Below are positions 57,048-64,000 of a stretch of 64,000 nucleotides of DNA, piece after piece. The stretch is from DASQFI01 sp963780895 (lineage in GTDB: Bacteria; Acidobacteriota; Vicinamibacteria; Vicinamibacterales; SCN-69-37), in assembly GCA_963780895.1 (NCBI GenBank), contig CAWAEG010000011.1, positions 124,001 through 188,000 of the forward strand. Reading direction: 5' to 3'. A program made the translations under genes and the position numbers. How positions within the stretch are numbered: position 1 is the first letter of the stretch; each line of letters starts with the position of its first letter. The notes under the pieces were generated by a model, which did not search any database, was not told where the DNA came from, and saw only the letters and a list, made by a program, of their open reading frames with translations.

Positions 57048-57956
57048 CTACAAGACGTACGCCAGCGCAAATCCGATCTGCGCCACGAACATCATTCGAT
57101 ACATGTGCGCCCACGAGACGTGGTTTTCCTCGACCGCGAGATCCTCCGGGCGCTTGAGCATCAGGTAACAGACGTACAGGCCGTAGACCGTCATGACCAC
57201 TCCAAGCGCGTGCAGCAGAATCGCGTGGCCGGTGAGAATGCCGGCGAAGGTGCCGACGTTGATGAGGAGAAACGGCAGGACGAATGAGGGCGAGATCATC
57301 CACGCGGCGCGACGCACCCCGTACAGGATCGGCAGCGTTCGGCACCCTCCAAGGCGATCCCCTTCCATGTCAGCGAAGTCCTTTGTCGTCGACGCGCCCA
57401 GGAGGAAGAGGCCGAAAATCGTGCCGATGAACCAGGGTTCGACGCCGACGACGGTCTTGACCGACGACCAGCCGGCCACCTTCAACAGCACGCCGCGCGG
57501 CAACGCGATCGTGATGTTCGCCCACCAACCGCGTTGTTTCGTGCGGAGCGGCGGCACCGAGTAGATGTACGTCGCGATGATGGCGACGACGACGATCCAG
57601 AAACATTCGTGGCGGCCGCCAGGCGCGACCAGCCAGGCGAGCCACAGCGTCAGCGCGTAGGTGAGCCCCACGAACCACCAGGCCTCTGCGATCGACAGCC
57701 GCGCGCTCGGCAGCGGCCGTTTGCCTTTGTTCACGCGATCGATCTCGAGGTCGTAGATTTGATTGAGCGCGTTGTTGCCGGCGTTGAAGACGACGGCCAT
57801 CCCCGATCCGATGAGGGCTGGCACGAGGAGATCCCAGCTCCAGACCTCCGGCGGACGCGCACCAATCGCCGTGACCGCACCCGAAAAAAACCCGAGCGCC
57901 GGCGCAATCAGGGTGAACGGCCGCGCGAGCTCAACGTAAGCCCTGAAGCCGGACAT
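57048..57956 (-). CDS. UbiA-family membrane prenyltransferase
   Basis: 302 residues from ATG 57956, which overlaps the previous stop as TGATG. About eight membrane helices. The first Asp-rich motif is NALNQIYDLEIDRVNKGKRP (NxxxD...D) and the second KDFADMEGDRLGGCRTLPI (DxxxD). UbiA enzymes attach a polyprenyl or phytyl group to an acceptor in the membrane. The nearest named types are homogentisate or chlorophyll-type phytyl/geranylgeranyl transferases and digeranylgeranylglyceryl-phosphate synthases; I cannot choose among them. The kinase fusion just upstream suggests a prenyl-diphosphate made from a free isoprenol. Confidence 0.88.
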   Translation of the reverse strand: MSGFRAYVELARPFTLIAPALGFFSGAVTAIGARPPEVWSWDLLVPALIGSGMAVVFNAGNNALNQIYDLEIDRVNKGKRPLPSARLSIAEAWWFVGLTYALTLWLAWLVAPGGRHECFWIVVVAIIATYIYSVPPLRTKQRGWWANITIALPRGVLLKVAGWSSVKTVVGVEPWFIGTIFGLFLLGASTTKDFADMEGDRLGGCRTLPILYGVRRAAWMISPSFVLPFLLINVGTFAGILTGHAILLHALGVVMTVYGLYVCYLMLKRPEDLAVEENHVSWAHMYRMMFVAQIGFALAYVL

Positions 57957-59272
57957 CAGAAGACCAGCCCCAGGGCCAGCGCCGCTCCGATCACCGAGTT
58001 GATCAGATTCAGGGCGTCGTTGTTGAGCGTGCCGCGGGCCTCGAGCGTCGCGCCCAGCGCGCCTTCGACGAGTCCCGCCGCCGTCGCCGCGACGACAACC
58101 GCCGCGACCCACCTCGCGGGGATGAGTTCAAGACCAACCGCCGCCATGGCAAGGAGCACCGCCGCAACGATGCCCGCGATCGTGCCTTCCATCGACACCG
58201 CACCGGGGGTTCCGGGGCTCACGCGCCGGAAGCCTACGATCAGCCACGTCGTCTTGCCCCAGGCCTTGCCGACTTCACTCGCGACTGAATCGCTCGCGGA
58301 CGTCACCAGCGCGGCAACCATCGCGAGCGTGGCCAGCGCCGGTTGCGCGACGCCAAGACAGAGGAGCGCCGCCCACGCCGCCAGGCCGGTGTTCGCGAGG
58401 GCATTGCCCGGTCCGCGTCGTCCGCCGCGCTCTTCCGCGATGCCGGCGGCGGCCTTGCGGCGGAAGCCGGCAAACGTGGCCAGCGTGGTGGCGAGAAACG
58501 ACGCGAAGAGCAGCACCCAGCCGGGCCACCCGGTTCCGAGATAGACAGCGATTCCGATCACCGCTCCCGTGACGGCACCCGCCAATGTGACCGTGCGCGC
58601 GAAGTAGCCCATCGAGGCCACGATCACATTCAGCGCCACCGCCGGAATCATTCGCGACGTCCAGATCGGCATGGAAGCGCGCACGAGATCCGCGTCGATC
58701 AGACTCACGCTCCACAACAGCAGCGCGGCTACCGCCGGCACAGAGATGTTGTCATTCAGCCGGATGGGGGCCGTCTCGACGAACCCTGCCACGAGCGCGG
58801 CGATGCCCGGCGCAACGAGAATCCACCAGAGCGGCGTGTCGCCGGTTGCGGTCCAGGCCGCGAGGCCCGATCCGGCGATCCATCCGAACAGCACGAACGA
58901 CACCAGCCCGCCGATCGACTTGGCGCGGTTCCACGGCAGCGGTGCCGTTCTCGCATGTCTCCCGACCAGCGTGGCCATCCCGTCGCCCGCCGCGAGGATG
59001 CCCCACGCCGCCGCGGCGATTTCCATCTGGCGCGGAAAGCAGATCAACAGCGCAAGGACGGCGAGCGGGTACACGATGATGCCCGACCGGATGGGCGCCT
59101 CGAGGTCGCCGGGCCTGAACACGCTCGGCGCGATGCGGGGCAGGACGATCACGTTGAAGAGGACCGCGGCGGCGGCGATGATCGCCGCCTGCCACCACGT
59201 GAGCCAGGGCAGGAGCAGCGCACCGGCAGCGGCCAGGATGTGGATGAGCTGCCGGCGGATCTCGGGCGTCAC
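57956..59272 (-). CDS. Phytol/dolichol kinase-like domain fused to DUF92 (VTE6-like) domain
   Basis: 438 residues, polytopic. The first 180 look like the VTE5/SEC59 isoprenol-kinase family: IRSGIIVYPLAVLALLICFP, ILAAGDGMATLVGRHARTAP and LPWNRAKSIGGLVSFVLFG. The second half is DUF92, the family of plant VTE6 (phytyl-phosphate kinase): GYFARTVTLAGAVTGAVIGI, ASDSVASEVGKAWGKTTWLI, SPGTPGAVSMEGTIAGIVAA and NNDALNLINSVIGAAL at the end. One polypeptide could thus carry two successive phosphorylations of an isoprenoid alcohol. It overlaps the SDR gene by four bases and ubiA by one. Confidence 0.85.
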   Translation of the reverse strand: MTPEIRRQLIHILAAAGALLLPWLTWWQAAIIAAAAVLFNVIVLPRIAPSVFRPGDLEAPIRSGIIVYPLAVLALLICFPRQMEIAAAAWGILAAGDGMATLVGRHARTAPLPWNRAKSIGGLVSFVLFGWIAGSGLAAWTATGDTPLWWILVAPGIAALVAGFVETAPIRLNDNISVPAVAALLLWSVSLIDADLVRASMPIWTSRMIPAVALNVIVASMGYFARTVTLAGAVTGAVIGIAVYLGTGWPGWVLLFASFLATTLATFAGFRRKAAAGIAEERGGRRGPGNALANTGLAAWAALLCLGVAQPALATLAMVAALVTSASDSVASEVGKAWGKTTWLIVGFRRVSPGTPGAVSMEGTIAGIVAAVLLAMAAVGLELIPARWVAAVVVAATAAGLVEGALGATLEARGTLNNDALNLINSVIGAALALGLVF

Positions 59273-60217
59273 CGGCCGGCTGCCACTTCGGCGCGCCAGT
59301 ACTCGAGCGTATCCCGCAGCGTCTGCTCGACGCGGATCTTCGGCGCCCAGCCGATCTCCGCGCGAATCCGGGTCGCGTCGCCCTGGACGACGGGCACGTC
59401 GTTCGGCCGCAGGCGCGATTCGTCCACCTCCACGCGGACCGGCGTCTGCGCCAACTGCCGCAGCTCGTCGAGGAGATCACCGATCTTCCAGGCGCGGCCC
59501 GAGCAGATGTTGTACGGGCGGCCGCGCGGCGCCGACTCCATGAGACTGACGTAGGCATGGACGACGTCGCGCACGTCGGTGAGATCGCGGCGCGTGTCGA
59601 GATTGCCGACGCGGATTTCGGGCGGCGCGAGCCCCGCTTCAATGCGCGCGATCTGCCGGGCGAAGCTCGGAATCGCGAACGCCGGACTCTGTCCAGGGCC
59701 GGCGTGGTTGAACGGCCGTGCGAGGACCACGTCGAGGCCGTCCTCGTAACAGGCGCGTTGCGCCAGCTGATCCTGAGCGAGCTTCGACAGCCCGTACGGC
59801 GTCGAGGGCAGGAGCGCGGTCTCTTCGCTGATCGGTTCGTCGGTGACCTGGTAGACCAGCGCTGACGACACGACGAGCACGCGGCACGGTTCGTCCCGGA
59901 CCCGTACGGCGTCGAGCAGGTGGTGCGTGGCGAGCGCGTTTGCGCGAAGGTGCGGCACGACGTTCTGCCACGACGTGTCCACTTGCGGCGCGCCGGCGAC
60001 ATGGTAGATCCGCGTCCGGCCCCACTTCGTCAAGAGCGTGCGCGACTGCGGCGCGGTCGAGCAGATCGACCGCCAGCCAATCGACGTCGCGGTCGAGGTC
60101 CGGACCGGTGCCATCGGGCCGATACCAAGCGACCACCGGCGAGCGGTCGGCGAGTCGATCCAGCAGGTGCCTGCCGACGAAGCCTGTCGCGCCGGTGACC
60201 AGCGTCGTCGAGGCCAT
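59269..60217 (-). pseudogene. NAD-dependent epimerase/dehydratase (GDP-6-deoxy-hexulose reductase-like) with one frameshift
   Basis: The N-terminal Rossmann part, from ATG 60217 (MASTTLVTGATGFVGRHLLD), runs to DEVGPDA near 60010; the rest (IYHVAGAPQVDTSWQNVVPH onward) is in another frame, explained by one extra G in GCGG. The joined protein has 316 residues with YGLSKLAQDQLAQRA (YxxxK), SSALVY and RPFNHAGPGQSPAFAIPSFA, close to Rmd-type reductases that make GDP-rhamnose or related deoxysugars. It is third in the LPS operon, seven bases after rfbB and overlapping the next gene. Probably intact in the organism with an assembly indel here. Confidence 0.78.
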
Positions 60218-60224
60218 CGAAGAC

Positions 60225-61247
60225 TTAGACGGGAGACTGCCGCTTGCCGTACTGCGCGTCGTAGTAGGCGCGGAACGCGCGGTCCTGGTCCTTGATCGGA
60301 CGCCACCAGCCTTCGTTGTGGCGATACCACTCGACGGTGGCGGCGAGGCCGGTCTCGAAGTCCATCCTGGGCCGCCAGCCGAGCGCCTGCACCTTCGACG
60401 TGTCGAGGGCATACCGGCGATCGTGTCCCGGCCGATCGGTGACGGGCTGAATCAAGGACTCGGGCCGGCCGACCAGACCGAGGATGCGGCGGGTGAGCTC
60501 GATGTTCGGCACTTCGTTGCCGCCGCCGATGTTGTAGGTCTCGCCGGGTTGTCCGCGGTCGATCAGGAAATCGAGCGCGCGGCAGTGATCGTCCACGTGC
60601 AGCCAGTCACGCACGTTCAGGCCATCGCCGTAGAGCGGCACCGGCTTGTTGTCGATGGCGTTGGTCGTGAAGAGCGGGATGACTTTTTCCGGGAATTGGT
60701 TCGGACCGTAATTGTTCGACGCGCGCGTGACGATGACCGGAACGTCGTGCGTCGCCCAGTAGCTGTAGGCGAGCCGGTCGGCGCCCGCCTTGCTCGCGGC
60801 GTACGGATTGCGCGGCCGCAGCTCGTCGGTCTCGCGGCTCTGGCCTTCGGGCACGCTGCCGTACACCTCGTCGGTCGAGATCTGGACGAATGTCCTGAGG
60901 CCCGGCGCCTCGCGCGCGGCCTCGAGCAGGACGAAGGTGCCGAACACGTCCGTGTGGATGAAATCGCCCGCGGCGAGGATCGATCGATCCACGTGGGTCT
61001 CGGCGGCGAAGTGCACGACGATTTCCGACGCGCGCACGAGCGGCGCGGCCACGGCCGCGTCGGCGATGTCGCCTTTGACGAACCGGTGGCGCGGGCTGTC
61101 CTTCACGCTGTCGAGGTTCTCGAGCCGGCCCGCGTAGGTGAGCTTGTCGAGCGTCGTGATGCGCCAGTCGGGATGCGCGTCGTGCGCCCAGCGGACGAAG
61201 TTCGATCCGATGAATCCGGCGCCGCCGGTGACGAGCACTTCTACCAT
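60225..61247 (-). CDS. rfbB: dTDP-glucose 4,6-dehydratase RfbB
   Basis: 340 residues from ATG 61247. Extended SDR: VEVLVTGGAGFIGSNFVRWA binds NAD, active site QISTDEVYGSVPEG and YAASKAGADRLAYSYW (YxxxK), plus THVDRSILAAGDFI and NNYGPNQFPEKVIPLFT and HVDDHCRALDFLI, all RmlB hallmarks. It makes dTDP-4-keto-6-deoxyglucose for LPS or other surface glycans. Its start overlaps the rfbA stop by seven bases (ATGGTAG). Confidence 0.96.
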   Translation of the reverse strand: MVEVLVTGGAGFIGSNFVRWAHDAHPDWRITTLDKLTYAGRLENLDSVKDSPRHRFVKGDIADAAVAAPLVRASEIVVHFAAETHVDRSILAAGDFIHTDVFGTFVLLEAAREAPGLRTFVQISTDEVYGSVPEGQSRETDELRPRNPYAASKAGADRLAYSYWATHDVPVIVTRASNNYGPNQFPEKVIPLFTTNAIDNKPVPLYGDGLNVRDWLHVDDHCRALDFLIDRGQPGETYNIGGGNEVPNIELTRRILGLVGRPESLIQPVTDRPGHDRRYALDTSKVQALGWRPRMDFETGLAATVEWYRHNEGWWRPIKDQDRAFRAYYDAQYGKRQSPV

Positions 61248-62309
61248 CGAATGCCCACTTCGGAGTTGTCGCCGAGCATGAACCGGTAGGCGGACGGCTT
61301 TTTCGGCGCGCGGTAGATGTGCACGCCCCGTCCGATCAGGCTGTCCTCGATCCGGTTGGCGAGATCGGCGATCACGGCGCCCTCGAGCACGATGCTGTGC
61401 TCGATTTCGGTCTCCCGGATTTCGACGCGGTCGCCGATCGAAGTGAACGGCCCGATGTACGCGCCTGAGATCTTCGCGTCCGCGCCGATAATGACCGGTC
61501 CGCGGACGATCGAGCGCTCGATGACGGCGCCCGGTCCGACGACAACCTTGCCTTCGATTCGGGAGTCGTCCGACACGCGCCCCTCGATCTTCGCCTCGAG
61601 CGTGTCGAGGATGAGCCGGTTGGCTTCGAGCATGTCTTCGAGCTTCCCGGTGTCCTTCCACCAGCCGTCCACGATGTGCGCCCGGACCTCGAGGCCCTGG
61701 TCGATCAGATCCTGGATGGCGTCGGTGATCTCGAGCTCGTTTCGGAAGCTCGGCTTGATCCGCTTGACCGAGTCGAAGACCTCCCGCCCGAACATGTACA
61801 CGCCGACGAGCGCCAGATCGCTTTTCGGTTCCTGCGGCTTCTCGACGAGCCGCACGACGCGCTGGCCGTTGAGCTCGGCGACGCCGAACATCTGCGGGTC
61901 GGGCACCTTGGCGAGCAGAATCTGCGCGGCCGGTTTTTCGCGATGGAACTCCTCGACGAAGCTCGCGATGCTGTGCTTGAGCAGGTTGTCGCCGAGGTAC
62001 ATCACGAACTGATCGCCCTGGATGAACGACTCGCTGATCAGCACGGCGTGCGCCAGCCCGCGCGGCGCGTCCTGCTCGATGTACGTCACGCGGGCGCCCC
62101 AGCGCGATCCGTCGCTCGACCGCCGCCCGGATCTCAGCCGCCGTATCGCCGACGACGATGCCGATGTCACGGATGCCGGCCGCGACGAGCGCCTCGAGCC
62201 CGTAGAAGAGCACGGGCTTGTTGGCCACGGGCACGAGCTGTTTGGCGCGTGTGTATGTGATTGGCCGCAGGCGGGTTCCCTTCCCGCCGCTCAGGATCAA
62301 CCCCTTCAT
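61241..62309 (-). pseudogene. rfbA: Glucose-1-phosphate thymidylyltransferase (long form with LbH tail), one frameshift
   Basis: The N-terminal part from ATG 62309 has the nucleotidyltransferase signature MKGLILSGGKGTRLRPITYT, ARAKQLVPVANKPVLFYGLE and runs to about 62115. There one extra C shifts the frame; the remainder continues DGSRWGARVTYIEQDAPRGL, VMYLGDNLLKHSIASFVEEF and DGWWKDTGKLEDMLEANRLI, then a left-handed beta-helix tail (GPVIIGADAKISGAYIGPFT). The joined protein has about 356 residues, the long bacterial/archaeal form. It supplies dTDP-glucose to RfbB. The start overlaps the lptD stop as ATGA. Likely an assembly indel. Confidence 0.85.
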
Positions 62310-64000
62310 CGACGCCCGCTATTATCCCCGAAGGCACCGAACGGGTTGGCGAACGAGCCGATCCCGGCGAGGGTGAACGACAGGCCGAACCGGCGGTCGG
62401 TCAGCGTGCCGGGGACTCCCACCGCGCCGACGACCGCGTTCTGGTAGTCGATCGAGATGCCGCAGCACTGTGCGTTGTAGTAGGCCACCCACCGCTGCTG
62501 GCGGAACGCCTGCTCGCGGAGGTCGTAGTCGAATCCGTAGCTGCCGCCCACGCGATTCTGGAACAACTTGAACGACGAGCCTGCGTAGAGCGTGTGCGTC
62601 GTGACGTTGCTTTCGAACCCGGGCTGGCCGTTCGAGACCTGGTAATACTTCCGCCAGCCGGCTGTCACTTGCGTGTTCGGCATGTCGTACGCGCTCGACA
62701 GGCTGAACATCCGCGGCGTTTTGAACTCGGGATCGAGCTCCATCCGGAAGCGTGACGCCCAGTGGTCGGTCGGCCGCCCATCGACGTCGAGCAACAGCGG
62801 GGAGAATTTCTGATTCGTCGCCGACTGGTAGTTCGGGTCGCTCTGCGCCGCGAGCGCGTTCGTGTGATAGGTCTGGCTCAGGCTCGCCGTGAGGATCGTC
62901 CGGACGTCGCCGGGTTTGCCGTCGCGTTTCCGCTTAGCCAGCAGTCGATTCGTCAACCCGTAGTTGAGCGACATCGTTCCGCCGACGTCATAGTCGCTCC
63001 CGTCGAACTTGACGACTTCCTCTGTGCGATCGAAGGGGGAAAGCCACCGCACCGAGACGTTCGGCTCGATGAGGTGCTTGAGTCGCTCCGCATAGCCGCT
63101 CTCGGGTGTCTGGAAGATGCGGGAGACCACCGGGCCGGTGACGTTCAGCCGTGCGTCCAGCAGTTGGCGCGTCAGCGGCCGGTTGATCTGTACCCTTGTA
63201 ACGGGGTCGATGCTTTCGAGCCAGTGCGTCAACCGCCACGAGCCGGCGGCCGTCGCGGTGAGCCACGGCAGTTTGCTCAGCGGGAACCGCAGCGTGGGGA
63301 ACGCGTCGAACCGCCACAGGCTGTGGTCCGTCGTGGGATCGTCGAGATCGTCCTGAGACAGCAGGTTCGCCATCTCGCCGTTCAGACCGAAATAGAGGCG
63401 CGAGCGGCGGATCGGTTTCTCGGTTGCCACGAGGTTCACTTGCGGCATGCGTCCCTGCCGGCGCGCGAGAAACTCAATCGTGCCGTCCGTCTGAGGCTCC
63501 TCGAAGAAGGCATCGCGCTGCTCGACGTTGGCCGAGAGGCGGTAGCGGCCGAGGTTGCCGTTCAAGGTGGCGCCGATGTAGCGATCGCGGCGCGACGACT
63601 CCGCGATGTTCTGCTGGTAGAGCTGTTTCGTCGTGATATCGGTAACGTAGTTGGTCCGGCTGTACAGGTGGAAGCCGCGCGGCAGGCTGACCGACGTATG
63701 GCCGGTGATGTCGTACGTGCGATGGGCCGCGCGGACGAGGTTGCCCGATGCGTCGAGCTGTTCGCTCTCGTCGAGCATGTAGACACGCGCTTGCCCGTTC
63801 GATCCCGGGGCGGCGACGAACCGGTATTCACCGGCGATTCCCTGACCCGTCTCCGAGTAGTAGTCGTGGTAGAACGTCGCGTCCTGGCTGCGATCGATGG
63901 CCCAGAAGAACGCATTGCTGAGCCCCGTGCCTTTGATCGAGGACGTGGTGTAGGTCGGCAGCAGGAACCCGGTCGATCGATCGTCCTCCTCCAGCGGGTA
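62306..64000 (-). CDS. lptD: LPS-assembly protein LptD, 5' truncated by the window edge
   Basis: 564 residues of the C-terminal part are visible; the N-terminus lies beyond 64000. RSTGFLLPTYTTSSIKGTGL followed by NAFFWAIDRSQDATFYHDYY and SETGQGIAGEYRFV are the LptD start-of-barrel signature. Many beta-strands follow (for example QRWVAYYNAQCCGISIDYQN), with CC near the end where LptD has its conserved cysteines. It inserts LPS in the outer membrane. The stop TGA overlaps the rfbA ATG (ATGA), so lptD heads or precedes a tightly coupled operon. Confidence 0.9.
   Translation of the reverse strand, partial: YPLEEDDRSTGFLLPTYTTSSIKGTGLSNAFFWAIDRSQDATFYHDYYSETGQGIAGEYRFVAAPGSNGQARVYMLDESEQLDASGNLVRAAHRTYDITGHTSVSLPRGFHLYSRTNYVTDITTKQLYQQNIAESSRRDRYIGATLNGNLGRYRLSANVEQRDAFFEEPQTDGTIEFLARRQGRMPQVNLVATEKPIRRSRLYFGLNGEMANLLSQDDLDDPTTDHSLWRFDAFPTLRFPLSKLPWLTATAAGSWRLTHWLESIDPVTRVQINRPLTRQLLDARLNVTGPVVSRIFQTPESGYAERLKHLIEPNVSVRWLSPFDRTEEVVKFDGSDYDVGGTMSLNYGLTNRLLAKRKRDGKPGDVRTILTASLSQTYHTNALAAQSDPNYQSATNQKFSPLLLDVDGRPTDHWASRFRMELDPEFKTPRMFSLSSAYDMPNTQVTAGWRKYYQVSNGQPGFESNVTTHTLYAGSSFKLFQNRVGGSYGFDYDLREQAFRQQRWVAYYNAQCCGISIDYQNAVVGAVGVPGTLTDRRFGLSFTLAGIGSFANPFGAFGDNSGRR

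Overview
The window is GC-rich, gene-dense chromosomal DNA from a Gram-negative (diderm) bacterium: it encodes LptD, an LPS-type nucleotide-sugar pathway, many signal-peptide and lipoprotein genes, and an outer-membrane barrel. The mix of a one-component winged-helix/PD40 propeller regulator, a Ser/Thr kinase fused to TPRs, PQQ-type propellers, an S9 peptidase, DUF885/DUF1684/DUF4920 lipoproteins and abundant small intergenic repeats is most like Acidobacteriota (Vicinamibacteria-type). That placement is an inference from gene content; no rRNA is present to confirm it. There is one tRNA (CAT anticodon), no CRISPR array, no phage and no transposase.

Layout. 1-7 kb (+): a truncated sugar dehydrogenase with a four-fold Cys/Trp repeat tail, two polytopic glycosyltransferase-like proteins and a PQQ-type propeller. 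7-14 kb: an S9 peptidase, a second propeller, a DUF4920 protein and a DUF1684-DUF885 lipoprotein pair. 14-18.4 kb (-): an Rrf2 regulator followed by a complete sulfate ABC transporter (sbp-cysT-cysW-cysA). 19-23 kb: tRNA, Ser/Thr kinase-TPR and a Phd/PIN toxin-antitoxin pair. 23-30 kb (-): housekeeping rpoD-dnaG, mutS2 and larB. 30-35.5 kb (+): GT2, citrate synthase, lepA, lepB. 35.5-39.7 kb (-): histidine-degradation genes hutI and a frame-broken cyclodeaminase, DUF167, yggS and a TPR protein. 40-41.2 kb: a more A/T-rich Dam methylase/nuclease pair, probably a transferred restriction-modification unit. 41.3-46.8 kb: dinG, glyA-rpiB, rlmI and an outer-membrane barrel. 47-48.2 kb: two inverted copies of a 260-bp terminal-inverted-repeat element around a small secreted protein. 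48.3-56.9 kb: thiC, an Ig-like lipoprotein, the winged-helix/PD40 regulator, an M20 peptidase, htpX and a radical SAM protein. 57-64 kb (-): a tightly overlapped operon lptD-rfbA-rfbB-SDR-(phytol kinase/DUF92 fusion)-ubiA that joins LPS export, deoxysugar synthesis and isoprenoid phosphorylation/transfer.

Three recurring observations cut across the gene list. Many intergenic gaps hold short tandem repeats, mostly heptamers, resembling the STRR repeats of cyanobacteria. Palindromic elements sit exactly at gene boundaries. Three conserved genes (cyclodeaminase, SDR, rfbA) carry small frameshifts that look more like assembly indels than real decay. The best candidate for unusual biology is the kinase fusion plus UbiA inside the LPS operon.
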